Shown: positions 1 through 12,463, counted from the stretch's first letter. The stretch: DNA of 64,000 nt from Lasiosphaeria ovina (GCA_033439765.1 JAULSN010000004.1:4846001-4910000), one strand, 5' to 3'. Made by a program: numbers and translations. Notes: a model not told the origin generated them from the letters alone.

Positions 1-1705
1 TGTGGGGGGCCTTACATGCAGGAAGCCCCGTCGACAAAGACACGAAGGAAAGAACGGACAAGATAGGCGAAGGAAACAACACACTAAGGCACAGACAAGA
101 CGGCCGAGAAACACCATGCGGATGCGGGGCTTGGTCCGTTACCTGTCAATTCTGTCTTCATAAGAGCACGTGGCTGCCAGCTGCACAAGACCTGACTATG
201 TTCCGTTTACCTGCAGGTCTTGACAAGGCTGGGCGGGCTCTCCAGCTTGTTGCCCTGATCAGGGCAGCAATGAGATGCGAGCGAAGGAAGAAATCGAAGA
301 ATCGCACGTGTGTAAAAAAAAAAAAAGGTGGGGTAGGACAGGTCAGGTGCAGGGGACTAGGACAGCCCAGTTATGCACTCGTAGGCTGGTGGGGTGTGCA
401 AACATCGGAGGGGAAAATGTGTCGTTCCGGGCAGAAAAATGCCCAGAAGGGATGTTGGCCGAGGTCTCGATGCGACTCGCGTCGGAACCGTCGACATCCG
501 GTTGAAACACGGGCGAGCCCCGCGCAGCTTCTGGACGTGTTCTGCGGTAAATATCGACTAGGCCGGCAGGAATGGGAGAGAACGCGGACGTCGATTGGTG
601 AGTCCACCCGAGCAGCCGGTGACGGCAATCAACGGCGTGCAGAAGAAAAAGTTGGCTATTGACGCCGGCAAGTGCGACTTCCGCGCCTCCCAGAATTCCA
701 CACGTGGGAAAAAAGCGAAGAAGGGCTGCTGTCAAGTGGCAAGTGCCAGCTGGAGCGCTGAGGAAGAGGCCGGGCTAGCCTTGGCAGCCTGAGGATGCAG
801 CAGCTTCCGGCGGCGCTAGGGGCTGAAAGCAGCCCGAAGCAAGTGGTGGTTGGGTTGGAACCTAGCACTCCCATCAATGAGGGGAAGGCGCGCCCCACTG
901 TTTTCCGCCTCTCCCCAGCTGTCTGTCGCTCGACTGCCTCAACCCCCAGACGAGCTTGGGCCACAGCAGGGAAGTCGGTCTCGCTTGACCCCCATTCCGA
1001 AACAAAGAAAGCCACTCAGCGAGCACCGGCAAGCCTCAGTGCCGTTTTGCGACCTTTAGCCCGCCCGAATGACAAAGATGTAACAGATCCCGGACTGTGC
1101 CTGTCTGGCCGCAATCCAGGCGTCCTTCCAGCCCGGAGTGGAAGATGGAACGTCGCACTCACCTTACTGTGCTTCCATTCTTTCTCTTCTCTCCATGGAT
1201 TTGCCATGCACAAATGCACGCCGCGCAGGAAAAGAAGACACACGCGCGGGGACGCGGGGACGCGCGCACGCACGCGCACCTTGCTTGACCTTCCAAGACA
1301 AGACCTTGGGACCTTAGCCATCTTTGTCCTCTGCCAAAAGGGTTTGTTGATCACTCTTTTCTATTTCCTTTCCCTCTTCCCTCCTTTTTAGTCTGCCTCT
1401 TTCCCCCCCCCCCCTCCTTTTATTTTGCTTTATTTTATTTCTTTCCCCCGACGTTGTACATATTTTCAACGAGAGGGTCCATGTTTGGAGGTCAGCGGAC
1501 CCTTTCGAGTTCGCCATCCTTGCTCCCTTCTCCCCCACCCCATCCCCACCCCCTTTTGGCTTATTAGTCTTCTTTTTTTTATTCTTTCCCCTTCTGGTCG
1601 CGCGGCATGCCTTTAAGAATGCCACGCTTCCCCTCGGTGGTCTCGTCGTTTCCCCGAGACCTCGGCCTCCGCTGGGCATCGTCAAGTCAGAAACGGTGGA
1701 CAAAG
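1..1705. other. Intergenic / promoter region, left edge
   Basis: I see no supported gene here; the reading frames have no recognisable protein content. A strongly CT-rich tract runs from about 1345 to 1600, including a 12-C run at 1403-1414. This is the usual look of a fungal promoter or 5' leader and it leads into the gene that starts at 1706. An alternating CG/CA stretch lies near 1256-1280. Confidence 0.5.
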
Positions 1706-2729
1706 ATGCCTTTCCAGCTCTCGCTGCTGCACCTCTCGGCCCTCGCCATCCTCGTCTTCTCCTCGGCCCTCTTCAGCCAGGGCAAGTCGGCCGTAGCCCC
1801 GGCCGTCTGTGCATCGCACGATCTCCCGAATCCGCTGGCAGAGCTGTTTCCGAACAATGCCACGGGCGTTCTCAATGCCACGCTGGCCATCATCCCTATC
1901 CCATTGGACATGGCCCGCCGCCTGATTCCGCCCCAGTACGGCATCCTCGAACGGGCATACCGGGCCCTGCTGCCCGACTTCCCCGAGGCCATGTACCCCG
2001 TCTTGGTGCAAGCCGCGCATGACCACGATGTTCAGTTCCGGGCGTACGGCATTACGATAGATGACTTCTCGGTATGTAGTCCGGGCCCAGGGACTCTGTC
2101 TTGGCGTTTTATTTTGCTAACTTGTCCTCTCGCAGCGTGTTGGGTTCGAGTTCCCGTTCCTGGACCTCTTGGGAGACGGCTACTCGTCGTTCCGCTGGGC
2201 CCCTGCCCAGCTCATCAGTGCCACCAACTCTATCGCCCTGGAGGGCTCTCGGGCATATGGCACAGTGGTCTCCCCTGCCGAGTACGAGCCGCTATGCGAT
2301 GCCTACCAGGTGCTGGCCAGCGGGGCCACCTACTTCAAAGGGTCGAGTCTGGAGTCTTCAGAGTTCTTCGAGGTCGAGATGGCACCAGTCCACCACCCGG
2401 TCTTCAACCCGTACCCTCTCGAGCTTTTTAAAAACATCACGAACCAGCCGACGTTTGCGAACGCGACGACATGTGACAACATGATCCGCCTCTTCAACAC
2501 GTCCATGACGACAGGCGAGCATGCGCCAGTCGCCGTGCATGGGAGGGTGAAGGCCAACACGTTTCCCTTCGGCAAGGCCGCCAGGGAGTGGACCGGCGTG
2601 TACGGGGTGCAGGTGGCGACCCCGTTCATCGAGAACAACTATCTCGACTGCCAGACGATGCAAGGCTATGCCGGCACCGGGGGTCCAGGCGACTCTTATA
2701 CGAGCACCACGACCAGCGATGATTTATGA
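1706..2729 (+). CDS. Secreted protein of unknown function, possibly acetoacetate-decarboxylase-like
   Basis: Two exons, 1706-2071 and 2136-2729, give 319 aa. The 64-nt intron has GTATGT at its start, a GCTAAC branch site and CGCAG at its end; the phase is 0. I chose the ATG at 1706 rather than an in-frame one at 1607 because it places a hydrophobic signal peptide (MPFQLSLLHLSALAILVF) at the N-terminus. The mature part has several N-glycosylation sequons. The segment IPIPLDMARRLIPPQYGI and the following FPFLDLLGDGYSSFRWAP block look like fungal secreted proteins related to the acetoacetate decarboxylase fold, but I cannot confirm the catalytic lysine, so no reaction is assigned. It is transcribed toward the gene at 3291-4597. 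Coding status and secretion are well supported; function is not. Confidence 0.75.
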
Positions 2730-3290
2730 CCAAATCGGATCAAGGAAAAGTAAATAATCAGATAAATGATACCCAGGCATAACGGCAGCGCATGGACGTG
2801 CAGCTGCCAGCCACTTGCCCTAGAGAGGTAATGAAAAAAATAGCAAAATATCAAGAATTCAAACCACAATGTCTCTTGCCGCGAATTAGTCGGGGACATG
2901 TACGATGAAGCGCTGATATCTAGTGCCGAGAAGCTTTCTCTCGCTCGGCAACAACTTAGACTACTCCAAGAAAAGGGGAAACGAAAAGAGAGAAACCGAT
3001 AAAATTATCGGCTATCACCACAGTTATAGCCAAGGTAGTAAATGCCTCATGACAGCGGGTCACTAGTTACTCCGAAGCACCGGTTTTCAATACGCGGAAC
3101 GAGGTCTACTTAGGAATTAAGCATCTTGAGCTGCTCGGTCATAGCATTGTCGATTGTTGGGCGCCCACTAACTAACCTCATAGTATCCCACGTGGCCGCG
3201 TCCGTCATCCATCTACTCCTATCAGATGCCACCTGATGCCTTCCTAAGGCCTCATAACAGCGGACAGCCCGCTCAGACCATCACATCACA
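2730..3290. other. Intergenic, between convergent genes
   Basis: This AT-richer stretch holds the two 3' ends of the convergent genes at 1706-2729 and 3291-4597. I see no ORF of substance and no repeat. Confidence 0.5.
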
Positions 3291-4597
3291 TCACGGCCAG
3301 TCGGGCTTGGCGCCGAGGGCCGCGACCTGCGCGAGGAAGCTCTCCAGATTACCGGGCTTCATGGCGCGGATCTCGGCGAGCGCCTCGTCGCGCGGGCGCG
3401 CAAAGTGCAGGAACTCGATGCCCATGATGGGCTCGAACGCGCCGGTGCGCGTGCGCATCGGCGTGTGCGCCGTCATGTTGTAACGAGACGAGATGGTGAA
3501 CTTGGCCCCGGCCGCCACGGGCCCCAAGCCAGCGCACTGCGAGATGGACGACACGTGCATCACGTGGCTGTCGGAGCCGTGGTCATGGTGTCCGCCGGCG
3601 CCCGGAACGTGCGTGATGTAGCCCGACGTCTCGCCGTACCCCGGCACGTTGCGGCACACGAGCGCGCCGTCGCGGAACACGTCCTGCCCCGTGCTGCTGC
3701 CGTCGTGCACGTGCGGCACCGCCAGCACCAGGTCGCCCGCGAACGGCGCCGTCCAGCCCGTGGCCGATGTCGCATTGAAGATGGTCGCGTTGGCCGGGAT
3801 GCCGTCGGGCTCGTCGAGGCAGTTGCCCCGCGCGTCGAGCCACACGGGTGTTACTACGTCGAAGCCGTCGGGCGTGCCAGGCAGGAACTCCCACTCGATG
3901 GTGAGGGATACGTTGCGCGGCGCCACCGCCAGGTTCATCACCTCCGTCGTCAGCATCACCCGGTCGCCCGTGCCGAGGTAGTAGCCGGCCTTGCGGGTGC
4001 TGTGAGTGTAGCGGCGCGGCTTGTCAGTCAGCCAGACAGACACATACACATATCGCATGGACATGATTACATTTGATTTGGCAGGTTTGTGTTTACTCAC
4101 CTCTTGATAGTAAATCGAACGGCGACCGCTCGTTGCCATTAACACTAATGCTCTCGGGCCGGTGCGTGCAGGTGGCGGCGGAGCGGTTCAGGTTCATGAG
4201 GCCGATGTGGTGCAGCCACATGTTCTTGTTGGCGTTGGCGGACGTGCCGTCGTCCGAGAACTTGAGGTCCGGCACGTAGCCGGTGACCAGGCAGCCGTAG
4301 CACGGCATCATGGCGTCCGTGTCCGGGACGTCTGCATGCCGTGCGTGGCCTCGTCACCCGAGCCCGCTACGAGATACGGCCCGTACGTGATCCGCACCCG
4401 CTGCACGCCCAGGTCCTTGAAGTACTTTGGCTGCAGCGGCTCGACTTTGGCAGCTTCACGGAGGATGTCAGTACAGTCAGAATACTAGGAATGGGGAAGG
4501 TAAGAGACGTACGCGTGGGACTTTCATCTCGTGGCAACACCACGCCGAGCGCCAGATGAATGGCGCCCAAGGTGAGGACGGCTACGTCAGGCTTCAT
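3291..4597 (-). CDS. Secreted SURNod19-like protein, with an apparent one-base frameshift
   Basis: The inferred exons are 4513-4597, 4097-4453 and 3291-3999. The introns are 59 nt (GTACGT...GTGAAG, branch CTGAC) and 97 nt (GTAAAC...CACAG). The N-terminus MKPDVAVLTLGAIHLALG is a signal peptide. Segments such as RVRITYGPY, MPCYGCLVTGYVPDL, NMWLHHIGLMNLN and RKAGYYLGTGDRVMLTTEVM, followed by a His- and Gly-rich C-terminal part, match what I recall of fungal members of the 'stress up-regulated Nod 19' family, whose function is unknown. Within exon 2 the frame changes near 4331-4337, between ...DEATHGM and DVPDTDAMMPC. The whole gene is one base short of an open frame and no intron can repair it. 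Everything else is intact, so this is either a recent pseudogene or a base missing from the assembly. Confidence 0.7.
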
Positions 4598-5462
4598 GGC
4601 GAGCAGAGACTTGGATTGCATGTAGCTGAAGTAGTGTAGGCAAGGAGCACAAGGGTGGATCACCATGCCAAGCGCCATCTCGCCTTGCATATATAGTTCC
4701 AAGACTTATCCTCTGCTGTCAAAAAGCTTGACCACAGGCCCAACACTGGGAGCCACGAGCTAGGTATTGTCAGGTTGCACAAGCCACTCTAGGAAACTGC
4801 CGTGGGAATAATCATGGGCGCGGCAGATGTTGTTATGGGCGGCAAAATACCAGTGCCTAGTAAATCACCTGTCGACGTGGTGCAACAGAATTTGATTAGA
4901 GAGTGCTAATTACCTTACCTACACACCTACCCCTCACCATTTCTGTAAATACCCCTATATGTGTATGTATAAGAAGTGTGTGTAACACAGGACAACTCTC
5001 TCAACTATCCCAATGTACGGGAGTGTAGGTAGAGGGTGCTTAGGCGCTCGTCAAGATCCAAACAGCAGATACCCCAAAACACGACCTCACCCCGGCTGCC
5101 CGAGGCGTGCGTCCCGCGTTGCTCAAGAAATTGATTGAGAGCACGGCCTATATGGTCTGCTTTTGCCATATGCATTGCCGAAGCCAGCGTTGCCGGGGTG
5201 CCGGCCACGCAGATGCTCGTTCACGGCCTCCTTTATTCAAAATCTGGGTTTCTTTTTCGTGTTCACAGTCCCATATCGCTGTATAACCCGCAGTATACAC
5301 AAAAATACAACATCTCCCCCCCTCAAACTCGACTGTTCCTCGAACACATCCCACCGGTCTGCCGCGATAAATACCACAACCGCCGGCCAGACAGACACTT
5401 TTGACGACGCAAGCAGCCCACACACCACACCACCACGCGCAAAACTAACACGCACCAACGCG
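4598..5462. other. Intergenic; promoter of the gene at 4597
   Basis: No ORF of note. It lies between two minus-strand genes, so it holds the promoter of the SURNod19-like gene and the 3' flank of the GH5 gene. The 4870-5000 part is AT-rich. Confidence 0.45.
4689..4695 (-). promoter_or_regulatory. TATA-like box upstream of the SURNod19-like gene
   Basis: The minus strand reads CTATATATGC here, about 92 bp upstream of the ATG at 4597, which fits a core promoter position. The call rests on position and sequence only. Confidence 0.35.
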
Positions 5463-6825
5463 CTACGGCTTCGACGTCAGCGCGCCGCCGGCGATGCTCG
5501 CGGGGCCAGACCACTGCAGCTTGGCGGGGACCTTTGGCTGGATGACGGGCTTCCAGATGGTGTCGTAGAGGCTGGGGCCGCCGTTGGCGGCGGTGCTGCC
5601 GGGCTCGAGGCTGCCGTACTGGGCCGAATCGGTGCAGCAGGGGCTGTTGGGGCCCCAGAACGGGCCTGGCAGGAAGAGAGCGTGTTAGTACTTTGGCGCG
5701 AAAAAAAGAAAAAAAAGAAGAAAAAAAAAGAGTTGAGGGAACTATTTAATTGATAGACCGAAACATACCAGCTGCCCACGCCGTCCAGCCAATGTACTCC
5801 TCGTTCTGCGCCATGTAGTCGAGCATGTCGCCGAGCATGCCGACGCAGGCCGTCGTGTTGGAGCCGCCGAACTCGGTGATGAACGCCTTGAGGCTGTGCT
5901 GCTTGAGCCACGCGGTGACGCCGGCGAGGTTGGTGGCGGCGGGCTGGGTGCACGGGATGTGGCCGCCGCTGAAGTCCTGGTCGAGGTACTCGTGGATGTC
6001 GATGGCGGTATTGTTGAGCGGGTCGACGAGCTTGTGCAGCCAGGCGCTGTTGGCCTCGGCGCCGCCCTGCGTCCAGGCGTGGCCGCCGGTCCACGAGTTG
6101 CCCGGCGCGATGATCAGGTTCTTGGCGCCGGCCTTGCGGATGGCGTCGACGGCCGCCTGCAGGTTCGCCAGCAGCAGCGAGCTGGGCATGTCGTGGGGCT
6201 CGTTCATCAGCCCGAAGATGACCTTCTCGTCGCTCGCGAAGCGCGACGCCAGCTCCCCCCAGAACGCGCCAAACTGCGCCGTCGTCGCCGCCGTCGGGTC
6301 TGAGCTGTTGCCGATCACGCTGCCACTGAAGGGCTGCGACGACGGGTTGTTGTACCGCATGTAGTTGTGGGGGTCGAGAATCGCATCTACGGTTCCCGGC
6401 GCGGTTAGCATGCCAGGTGGTGGTAGTTACCAGCGCCGCCGGCGAACAGGGGAGGTCAACGCACATGCGCCCTTGGTCTTGGTGATGTAGTCGATGGCGT
6501 CCTTGAAGTGGCCGAAATGCGACTCGTCAAACTTGGACCCCAGCCCAGTCGCCAGGGGGCACATGCGTTCGAGCAAGAAGGCGACCCTGAAGAGGTTGAT
6601 CTTGTGCTGGTCGGCCATGACATCGATGCCGCTGTTGCTGATGAAGGCGTAGTCGACGCCGAACTGGCCGGGCAAGCCGGTCCCGACCTGGGCTGTCGCG
6701 CTCCATGCCCCAAACTCGCCGCTCGACTCTGCCACGCCGGCGTAGTAGATCGTCGCGGACACGCCGGGAAGGGCCAGGGCCGCGTACGCCGCGGCCGTGG
6801 CGACGGTGGACAGCGAGATCTTCAT
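5463..6825 (-). CDS. GH5 (subfamily 5-like) endo-beta-1,4-glucanase, secreted, no CBM
   Basis: Exons 6465-6825, 5769-6386 and 5463-5665 give 393 aa; introns are 78 nt (GTGCGT...CGTAG, branch GCTAACC) and 103 nt (GTATGT...GCCAG, with a long pyrimidine tract). The start at 6825 puts a signal peptide (MKISLSTVATAAAYAALALP) in front of YYAGVAESSGEFGAW, the usual entry of fungal Cel5A-type catalytic domains. The acid/base Glu is in LMNEPHD (about residue 183) and the nucleophile Glu in ITEFGG (about residue 292); ILDPHNYMRY and a typical C-terminal WGPNSPCC block are also present. Family members cleave internal bonds of cellulose and mixed-linkage glucans outside the cell. There is no CBM1 or linker, so the enzyme is a bare catalytic domain. 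A TATA box lies about 105 bp upstream. Confidence 0.93.
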
Positions 6826-7827
6826 CTTGGGCCAAGAATTATCTTCCACTGGCAGCTGGAAGGAGTATTTACAGACAGGAGGGCTGACTATTCACCTTCC
6901 ATGGTTGCCAGCCATGGCGGCCTCGGTGCTCTTATATAAGACCAACACGCCACCCTTGACATTGGCCAGGGCTAGGATGTGAATATCCAGGAACACGGAG
7001 CGTCTCCATTCTTGGCTGCGGAGCCCATCACACAGAAGCAGCGAGCGAGCCGGATCCGAGACCAGGGTAGCAAGCAGACGAGCCCATATCGACCCCAAAT
7101 CGGCCCCAAATCGGCGAGTTCTAGAGTCTTGCGCCGCTGCAGGAACCGCGAGTCAATATGTCTAGATTGAGGGGGAATGCATTTCACCAATCTTGTCGGT
7201 TCATGCGAGTGGAATAATACGTCGGTTGGGTCGAGCACACCAGCTCTTCCACGGTCAAATTTTGAAGAGGCGGCGCGAGGGCGGAGGAAGCGTCTCCGCG
7301 GCAGATCTATAGTGCATTGCCAATCTGAGTCCAACTTCTCGCACCTTTATTCGTTGTACACAATAAAGCCTGTGGGGACTGGCGGGATCCGAAGCCGTCC
7401 CGGCTTCTAGCACGGCACATGAGCAGCCAGGACTCGCAAGAACATTTGCACGCCTGTTTATATCTCCGTTCCCATCTGATTGAAGGCCATGAAATGCAAA
7501 TAAATGTAATTGACATCACTGGCGTTGCTGGCATTTCCGCTCATCCCTCAATCGTCTCCTCTGCTCTCAGAAACACTCTGCGTCTTCAAAATAAGATGCA
7601 ACCAAGGAGGAAGAAAAATGAAACAAGAAACAGTTCCAAAATTTAACGCGAATAGATGCCAGAGGCTAACGAGAAAAATAACTGAAGAGACCCCTCTACT
7701 CGCCTGAGCGTCTAGAAGTGTGTGAGATCTGGCAAACAGATGCATGCGACATGGTCTTGATCTAGTAAACGGAGCCAACCAGGAGAGCATGTATGTACGG
7801 GCTGCTGTGTATATGCAGGGGATTCTT
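6826..7827. other. Intergenic; GH5 promoter and NNT 3' flank
   Basis: No supported gene. Both flanking genes are on the minus strand. The proximal 150 bp holds the GH5 core promoter; the remainder, up to the NNT stop at 7828, shows only short random frames. Confidence 0.5.
6931..6940 (-). promoter_or_regulatory. TATA box of the GH5 gene
   Basis: CTTATATAAG, a perfect palindrome, lies 106-115 bp upstream of the GH5 start codon at 6825. The position suits a highly inducible secreted-enzyme promoter. Confidence 0.45.
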
Positions 7828-10800
7828 CTATGACTTGAACCGGGATTCGATCGCTGCTTTGATAGCTATTGGTGGCGTGTCAGGGGCTGCCTCGGCTTGA
7901 GGGGCATTCAGGGGTTAGGGGCTACTCACCTTCTGTTGTAACTCGAGCATCTCCAAAGAGCATTCTTGTTCCAGGCATGTAGAACATTGGATTAGGGACG
8001 TCGGCTTCAAGACATGTCAGCTCTTAACTGCTAATAGAGAGGCTCGCCCGGGTTCGCAATCTTACCGTAACCGCTCGCCAAGCCCCGCTTCATCACCACG
8101 ACCTGCTTGCTCTTCCAAGCGTGAAGTACTGGCATGCCGGCGATCGGGCTGCCCGGCTCCAGAGCGATGGGGTTAACCGTATCGTTGGCACCAATTACAA
8201 GCGTCACATCGGTCTCGCCAAAGTCGTCATTGATCTCGTCCATCTCAAGCACGATATCGTACGGCACGCTTGCCTCGGCGAGGAGAACGTTGCACTGGCC
8301 AGGCATACGGCCAGCAACGGGGTGGATGGCGAACCGGACCTTGATACCCTTCGATCTCAACATGCTCGTAATATCTGAGATGGCATATTGGGCTTTTGCG
8401 ACAGCCATGCCGTATCCGACGACAATGATGACAGATTCCGCATTGGTGAGAGCTTCGGCCGTATCTTCCACATTGGTCTGGGTTATGTTTCCCTCGATCT
8501 TGTAGTCAGATGTTGTCGGCGCGGATATGCCTCCGAAAAGAACGTTGACGAGGGACCTGTTCATGGCGACACACATGATGTAGGAGAGGATGGAACCAGA
8601 TACCCCAATGAGAGCCCCGACCGTGGTGAGGAGCGGGTTGTCCAGCATAAAGCCTTCTGCCACGAGAGCGAAACCGCTATAGGCGTTCAAGACAGTAATG
8701 ACGACGGGCATGTCGGCACCGCCAATGGCCGCCGTCGTCGTATATCCCTTGATAAACGAGAGAACCGTGTTGGCACCAAGAGCACCTGCGGCAATCAGCG
8801 GCGACGCGGGCGCCAGTGTCACGAAAGCTCCCATGGTGGCAACATTGGCCGCTAGCATGCCCGAGTTGAGGAGATGCCGTCCGCGGAAGATCAATGGCTT
8901 CGATGTCATTCTGCCAGCGAGCTTGAGGAAGGCCACAATAGAGCCTGTAAAAGTGATGCCGCCGATCAGAACACCGAGGTAGGCAGTGACGAGGTGCAGT
9001 GTCGACACGTTGGGCAAATCAGCCATGACGCTGCCGATGCTGGTCAAGACGGCGGCGAGGCCCACGACTGAATGCAGCGCAGCGACAGTCTGGGGGAGAT
9101 CTGTAGGCGTGATGCGTTTGCCAATAACAAAACCCAGAATGCCTCCAATGGCAGCCAGGCCGCCAAACTGCGTCAACACTTCCGGCGAGAACCCAACGGC
9201 AACGAGCGAGGCAAGAACACCGGACCCTACACCTAGCATGCCCAGCATATTTCCCATGCGAGCCGTCGACTGGGAAGCCAGCCCCGACAGCGATGTAATG
9301 CACAGAACCGAGCTGACAAGGTAGCCGGCTTGCACAAGTCCAGCAGCACCCGTCGAGGCCGCAGCAACGAATCCGCCACCGAATAGGAGTCCCGGAATAG
9401 CATAAAGCCACGGATATTCGGGAGGGTCAGTTTTGCGCCGGAACATGTCAAGCATGCGCTTGGAAATAACGAAGCCGCCTGCAACGTTGACAAAAGCTAG
9501 AAGGACCGATGCCGCACCAAAGGCTTGGGGGATTGTCTCGGGAAAGTACCCTCCACCAAGAACAAACAACCCGCCAACGCCGACCATTCCGGAGATGGCA
9601 TTTGTAACACTCATGAGTGGCGAGTGCAGGGCTGGAGCCACGCCCCAGACGACGCGGTACCCAATGATTGAGGCCAAGGCAAAGGTGAAAACGTTGCCCA
9701 TGAACAAGGGTCCGGTGAGCCTGCCCAAGACAAGAGCGCTGCCTAGACCACCGGTCACCAGCGCAACTTCGCGGGAAGTCTTCTGGAAGGGTGTCAGAGC
9801 CACGACTTCGACTTCCTTGGCAGCGACTGGCGCGGCGGCTGGCGCAGGTGGGGGAGCTGGACGAGGTGCCGGGGGGATAATTTCGCCCTTTCGGGTGACA
9901 ATCGAGCCCCGAACCACCTCGTCTGTCAGATCAACTCCGAATTCCTTCTCCTTTGGGGCCATCGACAGCAAGAACTTGGTGATGTTGTTCGAGTACAGGG
10001 TAGACGATTGCGTGGGCAGGCGCGAAGGGAAGTCAGTGTAGCCAATGATTTTGACGTCCTTGTAAGTGACCAGCTTTCCGGGCTCTGTCTTCTCGCAATT
10101 CCCGCCAGCCTCGGAGGCCAGGTCAACAATGACGGACCCGGGCTTCATGATCTCCACCATGGCCTTTGTTATCAGCTTTGGGGCCGGTCTGCCGGGAATC
10201 AGAGCCGTGGTGATGATGATGTCCACCTCTCGAGCTTGCTCGGTGAAGAGCTTCATCTCGGCTTCAATGAACTCCTTGGACATCTCCTTGGCATAGCCGC
10301 CAGCGCCAGACCCATCTTCCTCCAGCTCGACCTCAATAAAGTCGGCCCCAAGGGACTGGACCTGCTCGCGCGCAGCAGAGCGCGTGTCGAAGCCACGCAC
10401 AATTGCCCCGAGTCTCCTCGCAGTAGCGATTGCGCTCAGTCCCGCGACACCGGCGCCAATGACAAGAACCTTGCACGGCGGGATTTTTCCTGCGGCGGTA
10501 ACCTGGCCGGTGAGGAAGCGGCCAAAGATGTTGGACGCCTCGAGAACGGCCTTGTAGCCAGCAATGTTTGCCATGCTGCTCAGGGCATCGAACACCTGGG
10601 CCCTCGAGATACGGGGGATCAAGTCCATGGCGAACACCGTCGCCTTCCGTCCAGCAAGCTTCTCGACGAGAGGCTTGTTCTGCGCCGGCTGCAGGAAGCT
10701 GATGATGGTCTGCCCCTCATTGACGCCGTCGGCCTCAGCGGCGCTCGGTCCGCGCACCTTGAGCACGATGTCCGCCTCTTTCCAGATGGCGCCAGGGCCG

Positions 10801-11445
10801 TCAACCAACGTCGCCCCGGCCTTATCGTAGGCTTCGTCGAGGAAGTCAGCCTGAGAACCGGCACCTCGCTCAACAATGACTTTGGAGAACCCCTTTTTGA
10901 GCAGGAGGGCCACATTCTGCGGCGACAGTGCCACACGGCGCTCCCCGGGGTACGTCTCACGCGGCACACCGACGGTCAGCTTGGCATAGGGCGTAGTAGG
11001 TGGGAGAACTACAGTCGAGTACGCGGCCGAGCTGCCCTGCGCCGGTGGCTGGGCCGGGAGGGTAGAGAGTACCGACGCATGACGGACAAGCTGCAGCGAG
11101 GGCGGCTTGGGCGCAGCGAGTGCTAACGAGGGCGAAGGCAGGATTTGCGGTCGCTCGCGTGACAATGTATTGTGCCATGCTCGCTGGGCAGCGGCAACGG
11201 CGCCAGCGCGGGCCGGGGTGAAGTCTGTGGAGGTGGATTAGGTTCAGCGGCCGCAAATTGAGCATAGAGTTCAATGGCATCCATGGCACTTGGAAACGTC
11301 TGCTGCGGGAACCACAATGACGGCGGGGCAGCTCACCAAGGATTCGCGCCACCGCTTGACGGGCGGCACGCGCAGCTGGCCGTGAGGAGCAAGAAACATT
11401 AATGGCGAGCGAAGGCCGGATAACGGTGAGAGGCCGCGGCATCAT
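7828..11445 (-). CDS. NNT: NAD(P) transhydrogenase, mitochondrial (proton-translocating)
   Basis: Exons 11337-11445, 8066-11224, 7930-8004 and 7828-7865 give 1126 aa. It transfers hydride between NADH and NADP+ at the mitochondrial inner membrane, driven by the proton gradient. Order: a presequence of about 110 residues, the alanine-dehydrogenase/PNT N domain ([18 protein letters not shown]), the NAD-binding loop [13 protein letters not shown] (about 290), a large set of membrane helices (about 500-930), and the NADP-binding domain III with [28 protein letters not shown] and [10 protein letters not shown]. This is the alpha-then-beta fusion order of animal NNT. A stop at 8031 would end the main frame early, but GTAAGA at 8065 and GTGAGT at 7929 start 61- and 64-nt introns that restore the conserved tail ([18 protein letters not shown]) and end at IESRFKS. 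The first ATG with a fitting presequence is at 11445; 11165 is TTG. Confidence 0.93.
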
Positions 11446-12404
11446 GGCTGTCTACGAGCGCTCGCGCTTTCGAGACAGACCAGGCAGGTGTTATCATTTG
11501 TTCACAACACGCAAGCGGCGATTTTGCACGACGCGGGGCGGGCGGCCGAGAGTGCAAGCCTGAGATGGGAGCTGGCGACACCGTCGGAGACGGGATAAGA
11601 CGGTTGTCAGTTTGTTGAAAACCGAAAGGACGATCAATCACGCACGGTAATGGAGTGGAAAGGTTGAATGGCTTCCACCCGACTCGGTCAGTTCGAGATT
11701 CTGCGTTTCTGCAGTGTCGCGCCTACCTTTACATCGGCGGCTTGTGGGTGCCGTATCTGGGTGTCAAGCAACGGCAACAAACAGCAACAGCGTCGGCATC
11801 GGCATCTGTCACTGCGACTGACAATGCGACTGCGACGTGACTTTGTCTGCTTGTGTCACAGAAGAAAAGGACTGGACTGGACTGGACTGGACTGTGGGAA
11901 GTTCATGTGGTCCACGGGCTCGATTCGCGGGGAACAGGTCGGTGAGCCCAGGTGGTGCCCGCCCCCGGTTACATTGTCGCACCCCAAACGCTTGGCCTTT
12001 GGAACGCCTGCTACCCCGCCTTTGACCTCGAGGGTGTCAATTCCCAGAAACCGCCTGGGGCTAAAACATCCCGGCGGGTATGTATTGCACCTCACATGCT
12101 GAATGCGCGGTTCGTCGGTCGATGCAGCCTGCTGCCACGGTTTACGAGAAACGTGGACTCACGCGGGACGGCAGCTGTGCGGGGTGCAACCATTGAGAGG
12201 GTGCGCCATCCATGCAGTAGAGAGGCCCAGGCAGGTGAGGCGGCCAATGCTGGATCCCGCCAATTCCTCAATGGAAGCGTGCGTTGCTTGTGCGTCCATT
12301 GTGCGAGGGTTGCGGTGCAGAATGCGGAGATATCCCCAATCACGATGGCCCGCAGTTCTGTTAGCGTGCTGTTGGTCGTTCCCTCGCTGGCCTGCCGTGG
12401 TTCC
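11446..12404. other. Intergenic; NNT upstream region
   Basis: No supported gene. It holds a short GGACT-type tandem stretch (about 11870-11895) and otherwise unique-looking sequence up to the transposon target site at 12405. Confidence 0.45.
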
Positions 12405-12407
12405 TAA
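12405..12407. repeat. Target-site duplication TAA, left copy
   Basis: TAA directly precedes the left inverted repeat and is repeated at 16043-16045 directly after the right one. Three-base TWA duplications are diagnostic of PIF/Harbinger insertion. Confidence 0.85.
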
Positions 12408-12463
12408 GGTCCTGATCGACACACCGGCTAGCGAGCACCGGCTAGGCTAGCAAATGCACAAGT
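12408..12463 (+). repeat. Left terminal inverted repeat of the Harbinger element
   Basis: It starts GGTCCTGATCGACACACCGG and contains the internal subrepeat ACCGGCTAG. The first 46 bases are identical to the reverse complement of 15997-16042; there is one mismatch, then nine more matches. Confidence 0.95.

Noticed and set aside
3405..4076. Open frame (223 codons) antisense to the SURNod19-like gene
   Set aside because: Arg/Val/His-rich shadow of a conserved coding strand.
10008..11126. Open frame (372 codons) antisense to NNT
   Set aside because: Shadow of the conserved transhydrogenase frame; no domain and no ATG context.
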